Assembly: GCA_016781705.1 (NCBI GenBank)
Contig: JADDPV010000266.1
Span: 1 to 6,023 of the forward strand
DNA length: 6,023 nucleotides
Reading direction: 5' to 3'
DNA from: Rubrobacter sp.
GTDB lineage: Bacteria; Actinomycetota; Rubrobacteria; Rubrobacterales; Rubrobacteraceae
Part shown: in pieces, positions 1-5,662 of the stretch
Layout: each line of letters starts with the position of its first letter
Numbering within the stretch: the stretch's first letter is position 1
Program-made: the position numbers and the translations under genes
The notes under the pieces: model-generated
Seen by the model: only the letters and a program-made list of their open reading frames with translations
The model's database searches: none
What the model was told of the DNA's origin: nothing

Positions 1-14
1 CTCGTATTATGCCA

Positions 15-546
15 TCAATAAAGCGGAACGGTATCAGAAATTCGATCATGCGTCGTTCCTACGGGTTCTTGGTGGTCGGGCGTGCGAACTACTGATCCGC
101 CGCGTGCGCCGGCGCGTTCTTTACCGGAGAGCGAGGCTGCCCGGCGAGGCTCTTCTTGCCCGGCGGGAGCGGGCGGACCATCCATCCAGCCGCCGAGGCC
201 GGCGTAGAGGGCGAAGTAGAAGGAGAGGAGGGGCAGGACCGGCGGCGGAGGTGCACCAGACGCAGCTGGCCCGTCGCTGGACGAGGGCGCGGCGAAAAGC
301 AAGCCCCGCGAGAAAGACGCGCACACCCGCACCAGCGCTCCGCCATTGAAGAGGACACGACCTCCGAGGACTGTCCGGCGCAGCCCGTTAGGGCGAGGCC
401 CCCGAGCGCCGCGAGCAGCGGTAGTCCCCGGCTTGGTACGCGTCGTCCTGCGGCAGAAGGTCCGAGGGGAGCGCTCCGAGTACCGGCAGCGTGAGAAGCG
501 CCGCGAGCGCGCCGCGGCAGGGGACGACGTTGCGGCGCGGCGGTAT
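15..546 (-). pseudogene. Probable decayed membrane-protein gene, coding signal split over three frames
   Basis: No intact gene is convincing in this stretch. On the minus strand the G/C-rich third-position signal moves between frames. From about 546 to 425 one frame has a hydrophobic stretch (GALAALLTLPVLGAL) followed by QDDAYQAGDY. From about 424 to 335 a second frame has PLLAALGGLALTGCAG, a helix or lipobox-like segment. From about 347 to 15 a third frame has LVRVCASFSRGLLFAAP and a good transmembrane segment, VLPLLSFYFALYAGLGGWM, at 239-183, then a hydrophilic tail. Each change of frame equals a one-base deletion (or two-base insertion). The first frame also has a TGA at 547-549 just after the only nearby ATG, and no ribosome binding site is visible. 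I do not recognise the family. Alternatives are sequencing errors in a real gene, or chance hydrophobicity in GC-rich DNA. The first ~100 bases are more AT-rich than the rest and hold nothing I can name. Confidence 0.35.
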
Positions 547-616
547 TCACGGTGGTGATCTTGGCATGGTCCAAGATGGACGCTTGCCGGGGAGCCCCCG
601 CGTCTTCGGGTTGGGT

Positions 617-1036
617 CTACTGCTGCCGCGGGATGAAGACGTCCCGGACGGTGATGTTTACCTCGGTGACCTCCAGCCCGGTGAGTTTCTCGACGCGCTT
701 GATGACGGTGTCGCGCATTTTTTGAGAGATCGCCGGTGTGGACCGACCGTAGGGGACGCTCACCGTCAGGTCCACGGTTGCCTGCTCCTCGCCGACCTCG
801 ACGGAGACGCCGCGCGAGCGGTTACCCGTGCTGGTCAGGCCACCCAGGAACTCGCCTACGGTGGGTGAGTTGTCCCCGGGGATGGTCGCGCCGCGACCGC
901 CCACGTCCGGCTCGGCACCCGACACCTCTTGCACCACCGCTGAGGCGATGCTGCTCACTACGGCGCTGGATATAGTCGTCGACTCCCGGTCGGTCTTGAG
1001 CGGGCTGCTCCCGCCCCGCTGCGCGGTCTCCGTCAC
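617..1036 (-). CDS. Asp23/Gls24 family envelope stress response protein
   Basis: This encodes a 139-residue Asp23/Gls24 (DUF322) protein. The family was first described from an alkaline-shock protein of staphylococci, where Asp23 is a membrane-associated cytoplasmic protein tied to envelope stress; the molecular role in actinobacteria is unsettled. What is visible: an N-terminal TTISSAVVSSIASAVVQEV helix (about residues 20-38), a low-complexity Gly/Pro-rich linker (41-70), then the family core RGVSVEVGEEQATVDLTVSV (76-95), the helix QKMRDTVIKRVEKLTG (105-120) and the typical ending LEVTEVNITVRDVFIP (121-136). No transmembrane segment is present. The frame is open much further upstream, but the GTG at 1036 is chosen because AAGGGAGGG (1042-1050) sits five bases before it and the protein family starts here. 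It is divergent from the EF-G-like gene. No clear terminator is seen downstream. Confidence 0.85.
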   Translation of the reverse strand: MTETAQRGGSSPLKTDRESTTISSAVVSSIASAVVQEVSGAEPDVGGRGATIPGDNSPTVGEFLGGLTSTGNRSRGVSVEVGEEQATVDLTVSVPYGRSTPAISQKMRDTVIKRVEKLTGLEVTEVNITVRDVFIPRQQ

Positions 1037-1041
1037 CGGTA

Positions 1042-1050
1042 CCCTCCCTT
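1042..1050 (-). promoter_or_regulatory. Ribosome binding site of the Asp23-family gene
   Basis: On the minus strand AAGGGAGGG lies five bases before the GTG at 1036. It decides the start, because the same frame stays open for 88 more codons with no family similarity. A GTG six codons upstream has no properly spaced site. Confidence 0.6.
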
Positions 1051-1165
1051 CCACCCTTGCGACAAGAACGTCACATAAGCATACATGGTCCCGGACGGCG
1101 GCGAAAGCCCCGGAGGGGACTTGGGGGCTGCGCAATGGACGGTCGTGAGGTAAGCTAAACACCCC

Positions 1166-1191
1166 GGCCTCTTCGGAGCCCCGAGGAGGCC
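1166..1191 (+). promoter_or_regulatory. Hairpin 1 in the leader of the EF-G-like gene
   Basis: GGCCTCTTCGG (1166-1176) pairs with CCGAGGAGGCC (1181-1191) as an 11-bp stem with one G-U wobble (1172 with 1185) and a 4-base loop, AGCC. It is not followed by a T run, so it is not a classical terminator for plus-strand transcription. The right arm contains GAGGAGGC (1183-1190), an octamer that recurs exactly at the ribosome binding site (1244-1251). The left arm could therefore pair with either copy. A role in translation control or 5'-end stabilisation is inference. Confidence 0.5.
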
Positions 1192-1195
1192 GCGA

Positions 1196-1223
1196 TGGGG
1201 AAGCCGCGGTGGGGAAGCCGCGG
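1196..1223 (+). repeat. Perfect 14-bp tandem repeat forming hairpin 2
   Basis: The 14-mer TGGGGAAGCCGCGG occurs twice in a row (1196-1209 and 1210-1223). Because CCGCGG is its own reverse complement, the two copies fold: GCCGCGG (1203-1209) pairs with CCGCGGC (1218-1224), a 7-bp all-GC stem with an 8-base loop, TGGGGAAG. It lies between hairpin 1 and the ribosome binding site of the EF-G-like gene. Confidence 0.65.
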
Positions 1224-1240
1224 CGGGAAAAGGCGACGGG

Positions 1241-1250
1241 AAGGAGGAGG
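1241..1250 (+). promoter_or_regulatory. Strong ribosome binding site of the EF-G-like gene
   Basis: AAGGAGGAGG ends two bases before the ATG at 1253. The AAGGAGG core (1241-1247) has five-base spacing, close to ideal. It supports this ATG over upstream starts in other frames. The 1244-1251 part repeats the right arm of hairpin 1. Confidence 0.75.
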
Positions 1251-1252
1251 CG

Positions 1253-3301
1253 ATGGCCATCGAGCCGGCAACCATCCGCAACGTGTGTCTGATCGGTCAC
1301 AGAGGCAGCGGGAAGACCGCCCTAGGGGAGGCGATGCTGGGGCTTGCGTCCGGCCGGTCGGGTCCTGCCCCCCAGAGGGTCCTCGACCACGCCGAGGAGG
1401 AGTCCGAGCGCGGCATGACTCTAGGCATGGGCGTCGCCAACCTCCAGTGGAAGGGTCGCCACGTCAACCTCCTCGACACCCCCGGCGACGGCGGCTTTAT
1501 CGGGGACGCCTTCGTGGCGCAGCGGGTCGCCGACTGCGCCGTCCTCGTCGTTCACGCCCAGGACCCCATCCAGGTGGTGACCGAACGCGTCTGGCGTCGC
1601 GGCGAGAAGGAGGACATCCCCCACATCGTCGTCGTCAACCACCTCGACCGCGAACGCACCGACTTCGCATCGGTCGTCGAGCAGCTCAGGGAGAGGTTCG
1701 GCCCTGCCGTCGTGCCGCTGAACCTGCCCATCGGCAGGGAGGACAGCTTCCGGGGGATCTACGGCCTCCTGACCGGCATAGCCTTCGTGGACGGCGAGCA
1801 GAAGAGCGAGGTGCCGGAGGGGATGGAGGAGGAGGTCGAGGCGGCGAAGCTCCAGGTGCTGGAGACCATCGCCGAGAGCGACGACACGCTTCTGGAGAAG
1901 TACCTCGAAGGCGAGGAGTTAACAACCGAGGAACTCTTCGAGGGCTTGCGGCGCGGCATCGCGGACGGGGTCATCATACCGGCGCTCGCCGCGAGCGCCG
2001 AGAAGGTCATAGGAGTGGATCGGGTGCTGGACGTGATCGCCGGCAGCGCCCCGAGCCCCGTGGACCGCTCCCGCTGGACGACAGTGGACGGCGAGGAGAT
2101 CCCTTGCGACGAGGATGGCCCCTTCGCCGCCTACGTCTTCAAGACCTACCAGGACCCGTTCGCCGGCCGCCTGAGCGTGCTGCGCGTCGTCTGCGGGCGT
2201 TGCCGCTCGGACGAGGCCCTCACCAACCCGCGCACCGGCTCCGCCGAGCGCCTCGGCGGCGTCTCGCACCTCATGGGCAAGGAGCGAGTCCCCACCGACG
2301 AGGCCATAGCCGGCGACATAGTCGCCGTCGCCAAGCTCAAGGACACCCACACCTTCGACACTCTGTGCAGACCTGACAAGGAACTCCGTTTCGAGCCCGT
2401 CGCCCTCCCCGAGCCGACCACCGCCTTCGCCGTCGGCGCGAAGGCCCGCGGCGAAGAAGAAAAAGTCTTCGAGGCGATAAAGCGCGTCATAGACGAGGAC
2501 CCGTCGCTCAAGCTCGAGCGCAGCGACGCGACGGGCGAGGAGATCCTCTCGGGTCTCGCGCAGATGCACGTCGAGCTCGCGCTGGAGCGCATAAACCGGC
2601 GCTACAACGTCGAGGTGGAGGCGCGGGCACCGAAGGTGCCGTTCATGGAGACCATCCAGGGCAGCGCCCAGGCGCAGGGGCGCTACAAAAAGCAGACCGG
2701 CGGCCGCGGCCAGTTCGGCGATGCCCGGATAGAGATAAGCCCGCTTCCCCAGGGATCAGGCTTCGAGTTCGAGGACGCCATCGTCGGCGGCGCGATCCCA
2801 CGCCAGTTCATCCCGGCCGTCGAGAAGGGGATCCAGGAGGCCATGCGCGAGGGTCCTATCGCCGGCTACCCGGTCGTGGACTTCAAGGTGAGGCTGCACG
2901 ACGGCGCCTTCCACTCCGTGGACTCCTCGGAAGCCGCCTTCAAGGTCGCCGGCTCGATGGCCTTCAAGAACGCCGTCGAGAAGGCTACCCCCGTACTCCT
3001 AGAGCCCTACGTCAAGGTGGAAGTCCTCGCGCCCACGGAGCTCGTCGGCGACATCATGGGCGACCTCTCGGGGCGGCGGGGAAGGCCGATGGGCATCGAG
3101 CAGCGCGGGGAGCGGCAGGTCATCCAGGCGGAGGTGCCGCAGGTCGAGATGCTCACCTACGCCCGCGACCTCCGGTCCATCACCGGAGGTAGGGCCAACT
3201 TCCACGTCGAGTTCGGCCACTACGAGGAGGTCCCACCCAACCTCGTGGAGAAGGTCCTCGCCGCCAACGAGCGGGAGGAAGAGAAGGAGAAAGTGAGTTA
3301 G
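1253..3301 (+). CDS. Elongation factor G-like translational GTPase (EF-G paralogue)
   Basis: This is a 682-residue protein with the whole EF-G layout, slightly shorter than canonical EF-G (about 690-700). G domain: P-loop GHRGSGKT (15-22); switch I ERGMTL (52-57, canonical ERGITI); G3 DTPGDGGF (75-82); G4 NHLD (129-132, canonical NKxD); and the segment PLNLPIGREDSFRGIYGLL after it. Domain II begins near FAAYVFKTYQDPFAGRLSVLRV. Domains III-V follow, with GRYKKQTGGRGQFGD, the domain IV stretches GYPVVDFKVRLHDGAFHSVDSS and FKVAGSMAFKNA, and a domain V ending RANFHVEFGHYEEVPPNLVEKV. The histidine after DTPG, used for GTP hydrolysis in canonical EF-G, is replaced by Asp79. This fits the EF-G-like or EF-G2/FusA2 group found beside a standard EF-G in actinobacteria and Thermus, not the housekeeping factor. 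No rpsL, rpsG or tuf neighbours are present, which agrees. It probably binds the ribosome and GTP, but its in vivo job is unknown. Confidence 0.93.
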   Translation: MAIEPATIRNVCLIGHRGSGKTALGEAMLGLASGRSGPAPQRVLDHAEEESERGMTLGMGVANLQWKGRHVNLLDTPGDGGFIGDAFVAQRVADCAVLVVHAQDPIQVVTERVWRRGEKEDIPHIVVVNHLDRERTDFASVVEQLRERFGPAVVPLNLPIGREDSFRGIYGLLTGIAFVDGEQKSEVPEGMEEEVEAAKLQVLETIAESDDTLLEKYLEGEELTTEELFEGLRRGIADGVIIPALAASAEKVIGVDRVLDVIAGSAPSPVDRSRWTTVDGEEIPCDEDGPFAAYVFKTYQDPFAGRLSVLRVVCGRCRSDEALTNPRTGSAERLGGVSHLMGKERVPTDEAIAGDIVAVAKLKDTHTFDTLCRPDKELRFEPVALPEPTTAFAVGAKARGEEEKVFEAIKRVIDEDPSLKLERSDATGEEILSGLAQMHVELALERINRRYNVEVEARAPKVPFMETIQGSAQAQGRYKKQTGGRGQFGDARIEISPLPQGSGFEFEDAIVGGAIPRQFIPAVEKGIQEAMREGPIAGYPVVDFKVRLHDGAFHSVDSSEAAFKVAGSMAFKNAVEKATPVLLEPYVKVEVLAPTELVGDIMGDLSGRRGRPMGIEQRGERQVIQAEVPQVEMLTYARDLRSITGGRANFHVEFGHYEEVPPNLVEKVLAANEREEEKEKVS

Positions 3302-3321
3302 AGTCCCTGGCTTTCGGCGAC

Positions 3322-3346
3322 CGGGGCGGGCCTCGAACCAGCCCCG
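3322..3346. terminator. Possible bidirectional terminator hairpin between convergent genes
   Basis: The 51-base gap between the EF-G-like stop and the nitrile hydratase alpha stop contains CGGGGC (3322-3327) paired with GCCCCG (3341-3346), a 6-bp all-GC stem with a 13-base loop. No T tract follows on either strand, so intrinsic termination is not certain. Its place between two convergent 3' ends is the main support. Confidence 0.35.
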
Positions 3347-3352
3347 CTAGCT

Positions 3353-3985
3353 CTATTGCGTCCTTGCCGGCTCCCGCGGGATGGCGACCCCGATGAGGCT
3401 GTCGCGGGTGACGAGCGCCGCCAGCTCCTCCTCGCTCATGCCTTCGGCGCCGGGCGGACGAGCGGGGAGGACCATGTAGCGCAGGTCGGCGGTGCTGTCG
3501 TGGACGACGACCTCGACACCTTCGGGTAGCTCCAGGCCGAACTCGCGCATCACGGCGCGAGGCTCCCGGACGGCGCGCGAGCGGTAGGCGAAGCTCTTGT
3601 ACCAGTCCGGCGGGCGGCCGAGGATGGGGCGCGGGTAGCAGGAACAAAGCGTACAGACGATGAGGTTGTGGACGCGCTCGGTGTTCTCGACGACGGCGAG
3701 CTCGACGGGGCCGGAGGCGTCTATGCCGAGCTCGGAGCAGGCGGCTTTTGTGTCCGAGAGGAGCAGGTTCTTGAACTCGGGGTCCACCCACGCGCGGGCG
3801 ACGAGGCGGGCGCCGTTCTCGTGGGTGCGGGCCTCGGTGTGCTCGATCTGAGCCCGTACCTCTTCGTGGGTGAAGACGCCTTTCTCGACGAGCAGCTCCT
3901 CGACGGCCCGGATGCGCGCCGCCCACGGGCTGCTCTCGTGGCGCAACTCCTCGTGCGGGTGCCCGTCGTGTCCGTTTCCGCTCAC
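3353..3985 (-). CDS. Nitrile hydratase alpha subunit / thiocyanate hydrolase gamma subunit homologue
   Basis: This 210-residue protein is the metal-carrying subunit of a nitrile hydratase-superfamily enzyme, which hydrates nitriles to amides or, in thiocyanate hydrolase, breaks down thiocyanate. The metal claw VCTLCSCYP (110-118) has Cys111, Cys114, Ser115 and Cys116. In the family two of these cysteines are oxidised to sulfenic and sulfinic acid and bind cobalt or iron. Thr after the first Cys (CTLCSC) is the cobalt-type signature, whereas iron enzymes have CSLCSC. Other family blocks are AARIRAVEELLVEKG (22-36), ARAWVDPEFKNLLLSD (63-78), PILGRPPDWYKSFAYRSRAV (120-139), REPRAVMREFG (140-150), and LRYMVLPARPPGAEGMSEEE followed by LAALVTRDSLIGV. 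The residue after CYP is Arg, where the cobalt nitrile hydratase I recall (Rhodococcus J1) has Trp. The start is GTG with AGGAGGG five bases upstream (3991-3997), one base after the stop of the preceding gene. There is no signal peptide, so it is cytoplasmic. Confidence 0.9.
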   Translation of the reverse strand: MSGNGHDGHPHEELRHESSPWAARIRAVEELLVEKGVFTHEEVRAQIEHTEARTHENGARLVARAWVDPEFKNLLLSDTKAACSELGIDASGPVELAVVENTERVHNLIVCTLCSCYPRPILGRPPDWYKSFAYRSRAVREPRAVMREFGLELPEGVEVVVHDSTADLRYMVLPARPPGAEGMSEEELAALVTRDSLIGVAIPREPARTQ

Positions 3986-3986
3986 G

Positions 3987-4298
3987 CTATCCCTCCTCTC
4001 CCGCAGGTTCGAGCCAGTGTTCGTAGACGTCCACGTAGAGCGCGTCGGCGGTCGAGCCCTCGTAGCTCTCCCAGAGGTCGGCCTGTCGGAAGACGACCCT
4101 GTAGAGCACCTTCTCAGGGAGGCCGTTGCCCCCGTAGGCCAGCGACTCCGGGTCGGGGAAGGTGCCGAGGACGTGAGAGATCTCGCCGCGTTTCCCCTTG
4201 ACGTAGGCCGGGGTGCGGACGTGGCCCTCTTTCTCTGTCGTTAGCACCCGCACGGCGTCTCCGGGACGGAACTTCGCCGCTGGGGCGGGACGTATCAC
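3987..4298 (-). CDS. Nitrile hydratase beta subunit, C-terminal half as a separate chain (thiocyanate hydrolase alpha-like)
   Basis: This 103-residue protein corresponds only to the C-terminal SH3-like barrel half of a nitrile hydratase beta subunit. Visible landmarks are KFRPGDAVRV (9-18), the conserved GHVRTPAYVKGKRGEI (25-40, pattern HxRxPxYxxG), YGGNGLPEKVLYRVVFRQADLW (55-76) and the ending LYVDVYEHWLEP (87-98). In the superfamily an arginine of the beta chain reaches the oxidised cysteines; Arg28 of the HxRxP block is a candidate by position, which I could not confirm by alignment. The GTG start overlaps the TGA of the preceding gene by four bases (GTGA, 4295-4298), which implies translational coupling. 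The only SD-like bases (GGGGA) directly abut the start. The separate N-half lies just upstream, so this is a split subunit with both halves present, not a truncation. Confidence 0.85.
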   Translation of the reverse strand: MIRPAPAAKFRPGDAVRVLTTEKEGHVRTPAYVKGKRGEISHVLGTFPDPESLAYGGNGLPEKVLYRVVFRQADLWESYEGSTADALYVDVYEHWLEPAGEEG

Positions 4299-4603
4299 TC
4301 CCCGGCCCAGCGCTTCTCCAGCGCGGCGGCGCGTTCGTCTATCTCCCTTTGCGTGAGGAGCCCCTTCTCGACGGCGAGCAACTCGGCCGCGGCGGCCCAG
4401 CGCTCATAGTAACCCATCTCCCTGTACCCTTCGAGGCCCTCGATGGCCCGGCGCATCTCGTCGGTGGTCTTGTGGCCCTTCGCGTTCAGTACGTAGTTCA
4501 CCGCGTCGGCGAGGCGCTCCCAGTCCTGGACCTCGTGCTCGGTTCGGTCCACGGGGCCGAACTCCTCGCGCCTGCCGCCCATGTCGTGGACGCCGCCGCT
4601 CAC
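4295..4603 (-). CDS. Nitrile hydratase beta subunit, N-terminal half as a separate chain (thiocyanate hydrolase beta-like)
   Basis: This 102-residue protein matches only the helical N-terminal half of a nitrile hydratase beta subunit. The hallmark beginning SGGVHDMGGRREEFGPV (2-18) resembles the family's M-x-G-x-HD-x-GG...GPV. It is followed by the DWER motif (27-30), DEMRRAIEGL (48-57), YREMGYYERWAAAAELLAVEKG (60-81) and LTQREIDERAAALEKR. The arginine in the MRRAIE block lies where nitrile hydratase beta chains keep an active-site arginine. Small cobalt-enzyme activators (P14K/P15K) resemble this half, but they would not be expected to carry the HD-GG-GPV start, so a structural subunit is favoured. 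The GTG start is eight bases after the glycosyltransferase stop, with only a weak AGGGG upstream, suggesting re-initiation. It forms a three-gene enzyme set with the next two genes. Confidence 0.85.
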   Translation of the reverse strand: MSGGVHDMGGRREEFGPVDRTEHEVQDWERLADAVNYVLNAKGHKTTDEMRRAIEGLEGYREMGYYERWAAAAELLAVEKGLLTQREIDERAAALEKRWAGE

Positions 4604-4611
4604 GGGTGCCC

Positions 4612-5610
4612 CTAGTGAACCTTCAGCACTTCGGCGAGGGGCGGACGCTCGACGAGCTCCTCGACGTACTCCTGGAGCTTGAGGCCCTCGGGGGTGGCGA
4701 CGGCGTGCATATAGTCGCTGAACTGGAACAGGGAGTCGGGTAGGTCGGGGTCGCGGACCTGCCGCAGCCTGCCGTCCTGCCTCATCCTGCGCGCGACGGC
4801 CCGCAAGACCGAGTAGCTCATACGCGAGAGGTCACGCAGGGGTTGGTGGCGGTTCTGGCGGGCGCCGAGGTCCACCTGGGCCATCGCGCCGAGACCCACC
4901 TTCTTGAGGACGTCTAGCATGATCCCGGTCTCCACCGCGTAGCCGGTGAGGAACGGGATGGAGCAGAAGAGCTCCTTGTCGGCGGCGAACTCGCCCGCCA
5001 GCGGTTGCACGAACCCGGTCAGCTCCGGGTAGAACAGGTTGAAGAGCGGCTTTGTGGTGAGCTCCGTGACCCTGCCGCCGCCGTCCTGCTCGACGGTCTC
5101 GTGGCTCTTGAACGGCCGGCGGAAGGCCCCCTTGACGAAGCGCACGCCGGGGACGGAGATCAGCGGTCCCAGGGTGCCGTAGACGAACTCGGGGACGAAG
5201 TCCCTGGTGTCGGCGTCGGCGAACATGACGAGGTCGCCCCGCGCCACGGAGAGGCTCCTCCACATCGCGTCACCCTTGCCGTGCGCGTCGCCGTAGCGGG
5301 AGAGCAGCTCGTTCTCGGAGTAGACTTCGGCGCCCCGGCGCCGCGCGACCTCGGCGGTGCCATCCTCGGAATCGGCGTCCACGACCAGCATCTGGTCCAC
5401 GAGCGGGCCTACCCCTTCGGGCATCCGGTCGTTGAGGGTGTGTACCTCTTCGATGATGCCGCCCACCGTGTCGGCGACGTTGCGCGCTGGCAGGACGAGG
5501 CTGACGGTGAGGTTCGCCTCGCTCTTACGCCGGCCGAGTTTCCCGAGGTTCGAGAACTCCTCGTGCTTGTAAGATCTGTGCTCGAACCACGCCACGACGT
5601 TTCGGGGCAT
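4612..5610 (-). CDS. Glucosyl/mannosyl-3-phosphoglycerate synthase, GT81-type
   Basis: This 332-residue GT-A glycosyltransferase transfers glucose (from UDP- or GDP-glucose) or mannose (from GDP-mannose) to 3-phosphoglycerate. That is the first step to glucosylglycerate or mannosylglycerate, osmolytes and precursors. Visible features: VSLVLPARNVADTVG (36-50), VVDADSEDGTAEVARRRGAEV (76-96), GKGDAMWRSL (111-120), the metal/nucleotide DxD as FADADT (130-135), GGRVTELTTKPLFNLFYPEL (178-197), PLAGEF (203-208), FLTGYAVETGIMLDVL (220-235), AQVDLGARQNRHQPL (244-258) and a C-terminal ERPPL. These match GpgS. A Rubrobacter xylanophilus GT81 enzyme is known as a mannosyl-3-phosphoglycerate synthase with dual sugar specificity, so donor choice is open. 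The ATG at 5610 is preferred over a TTG at 5691 or ATG at 5655: it follows AAGGGGGGGG by four bases, the family begins near NVVAWFEHRSY, and the upstream codons overlap a promoter. It leads the operon; no phosphatase gene (gpgP/mpgP) is in the window. Confidence 0.9.
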   Translation of the reverse strand: MPRNVVAWFEHRSYKHEEFSNLGKLGRRKSEANLTVSLVLPARNVADTVGGIIEEVHTLNDRMPEGVGPLVDQMLVVDADSEDGTAEVARRRGAEVYSENELLSRYGDAHGKGDAMWRSLSVARGDLVMFADADTRDFVPEFVYGTLGPLISVPGVRFVKGAFRRPFKSHETVEQDGGGRVTELTTKPLFNLFYPELTGFVQPLAGEFAADKELFCSIPFLTGYAVETGIMLDVLKKVGLGAMAQVDLGARQNRHQPLRDLSRMSYSVLRAVARRMRQDGRLRQVRDPDLPDSLFQFSDYMHAVATPEGLKLQEYVEELVERPPLAEVLKVH

Positions 5611-5614
5611 AGAG

Positions 5615-5624
5615 CCCCCCCCTT
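5615..5624 (-). promoter_or_regulatory. G-run ribosome binding site of the glycosyltransferase gene
   Basis: On the minus strand AAGGGGGGGG, with a homopolymer of eight G, ends four bases before the ATG at 5610. It is an unusual Shine-Dalgarno. The run is also a likely site of slippage or of base-count error. Confidence 0.5.
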
Positions 5625-5662
5625 GAGGCGCGAAGCCCCCCGCATCCCTAGTCATACCGGGT

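Noticed and set aside
3..95. Open plus-strand frame from the left edge ending at TGA 93-95 (…MRRSYGFLVVGRANY), slightly like the C-terminus of some transposases.
   Set aside because: Only a few residues (SYGF) fit and no inverted repeat or other transposase motif is visible, so it is too weak to call.
89..574. 161-codon minus-strand frame with a lipobox-like LTGC, a possible lipoprotein.
   Set aside because: The supposed signal peptide lies about 50 residues in after an Arg-rich stretch, there is no ribosome binding site, and the coding signal leaves this frame on both sides. It is treated as part of the broken gene.
1149..1160. The 9-mer GTAAGCTAA occurs both upstream of the EF-G-like gene and upstream of the glycosyltransferase gene, suggesting a shared operator.
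   Set aside because: A shared 9-mer is expected many times by chance in 6 kb. Only the copy near 5661 has a matching -35 box at the right distance.
1195..2376. Long 393-codon frame overlapping the EF-G-like gene on the same strand.
   Set aside because: It is an Arg/Gly/Pro-rich shadow of the EF-G-like gene in a GC-rich genome, and has no family signature.
1919..2569. Long minus-strand frame inside the EF-G-like gene.
   Set aside because: It is antisense to strongly conserved EF-G domains, with no ribosome binding site or recognisable motif.
3312..3350. GGTTCGAGG on the minus strand looks like the T-loop of a tRNA.
   Set aside because: The T-stem has a mismatch and no acceptor, D or anticodon arms can be placed in the 51-base gap.
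3180..3926. 248-codon minus-strand frame overlapping the alpha subunit gene.
   Set aside because: Arg/Pro-rich shadow frame; the overlapping frame carries the conserved CTLCSC enzyme.
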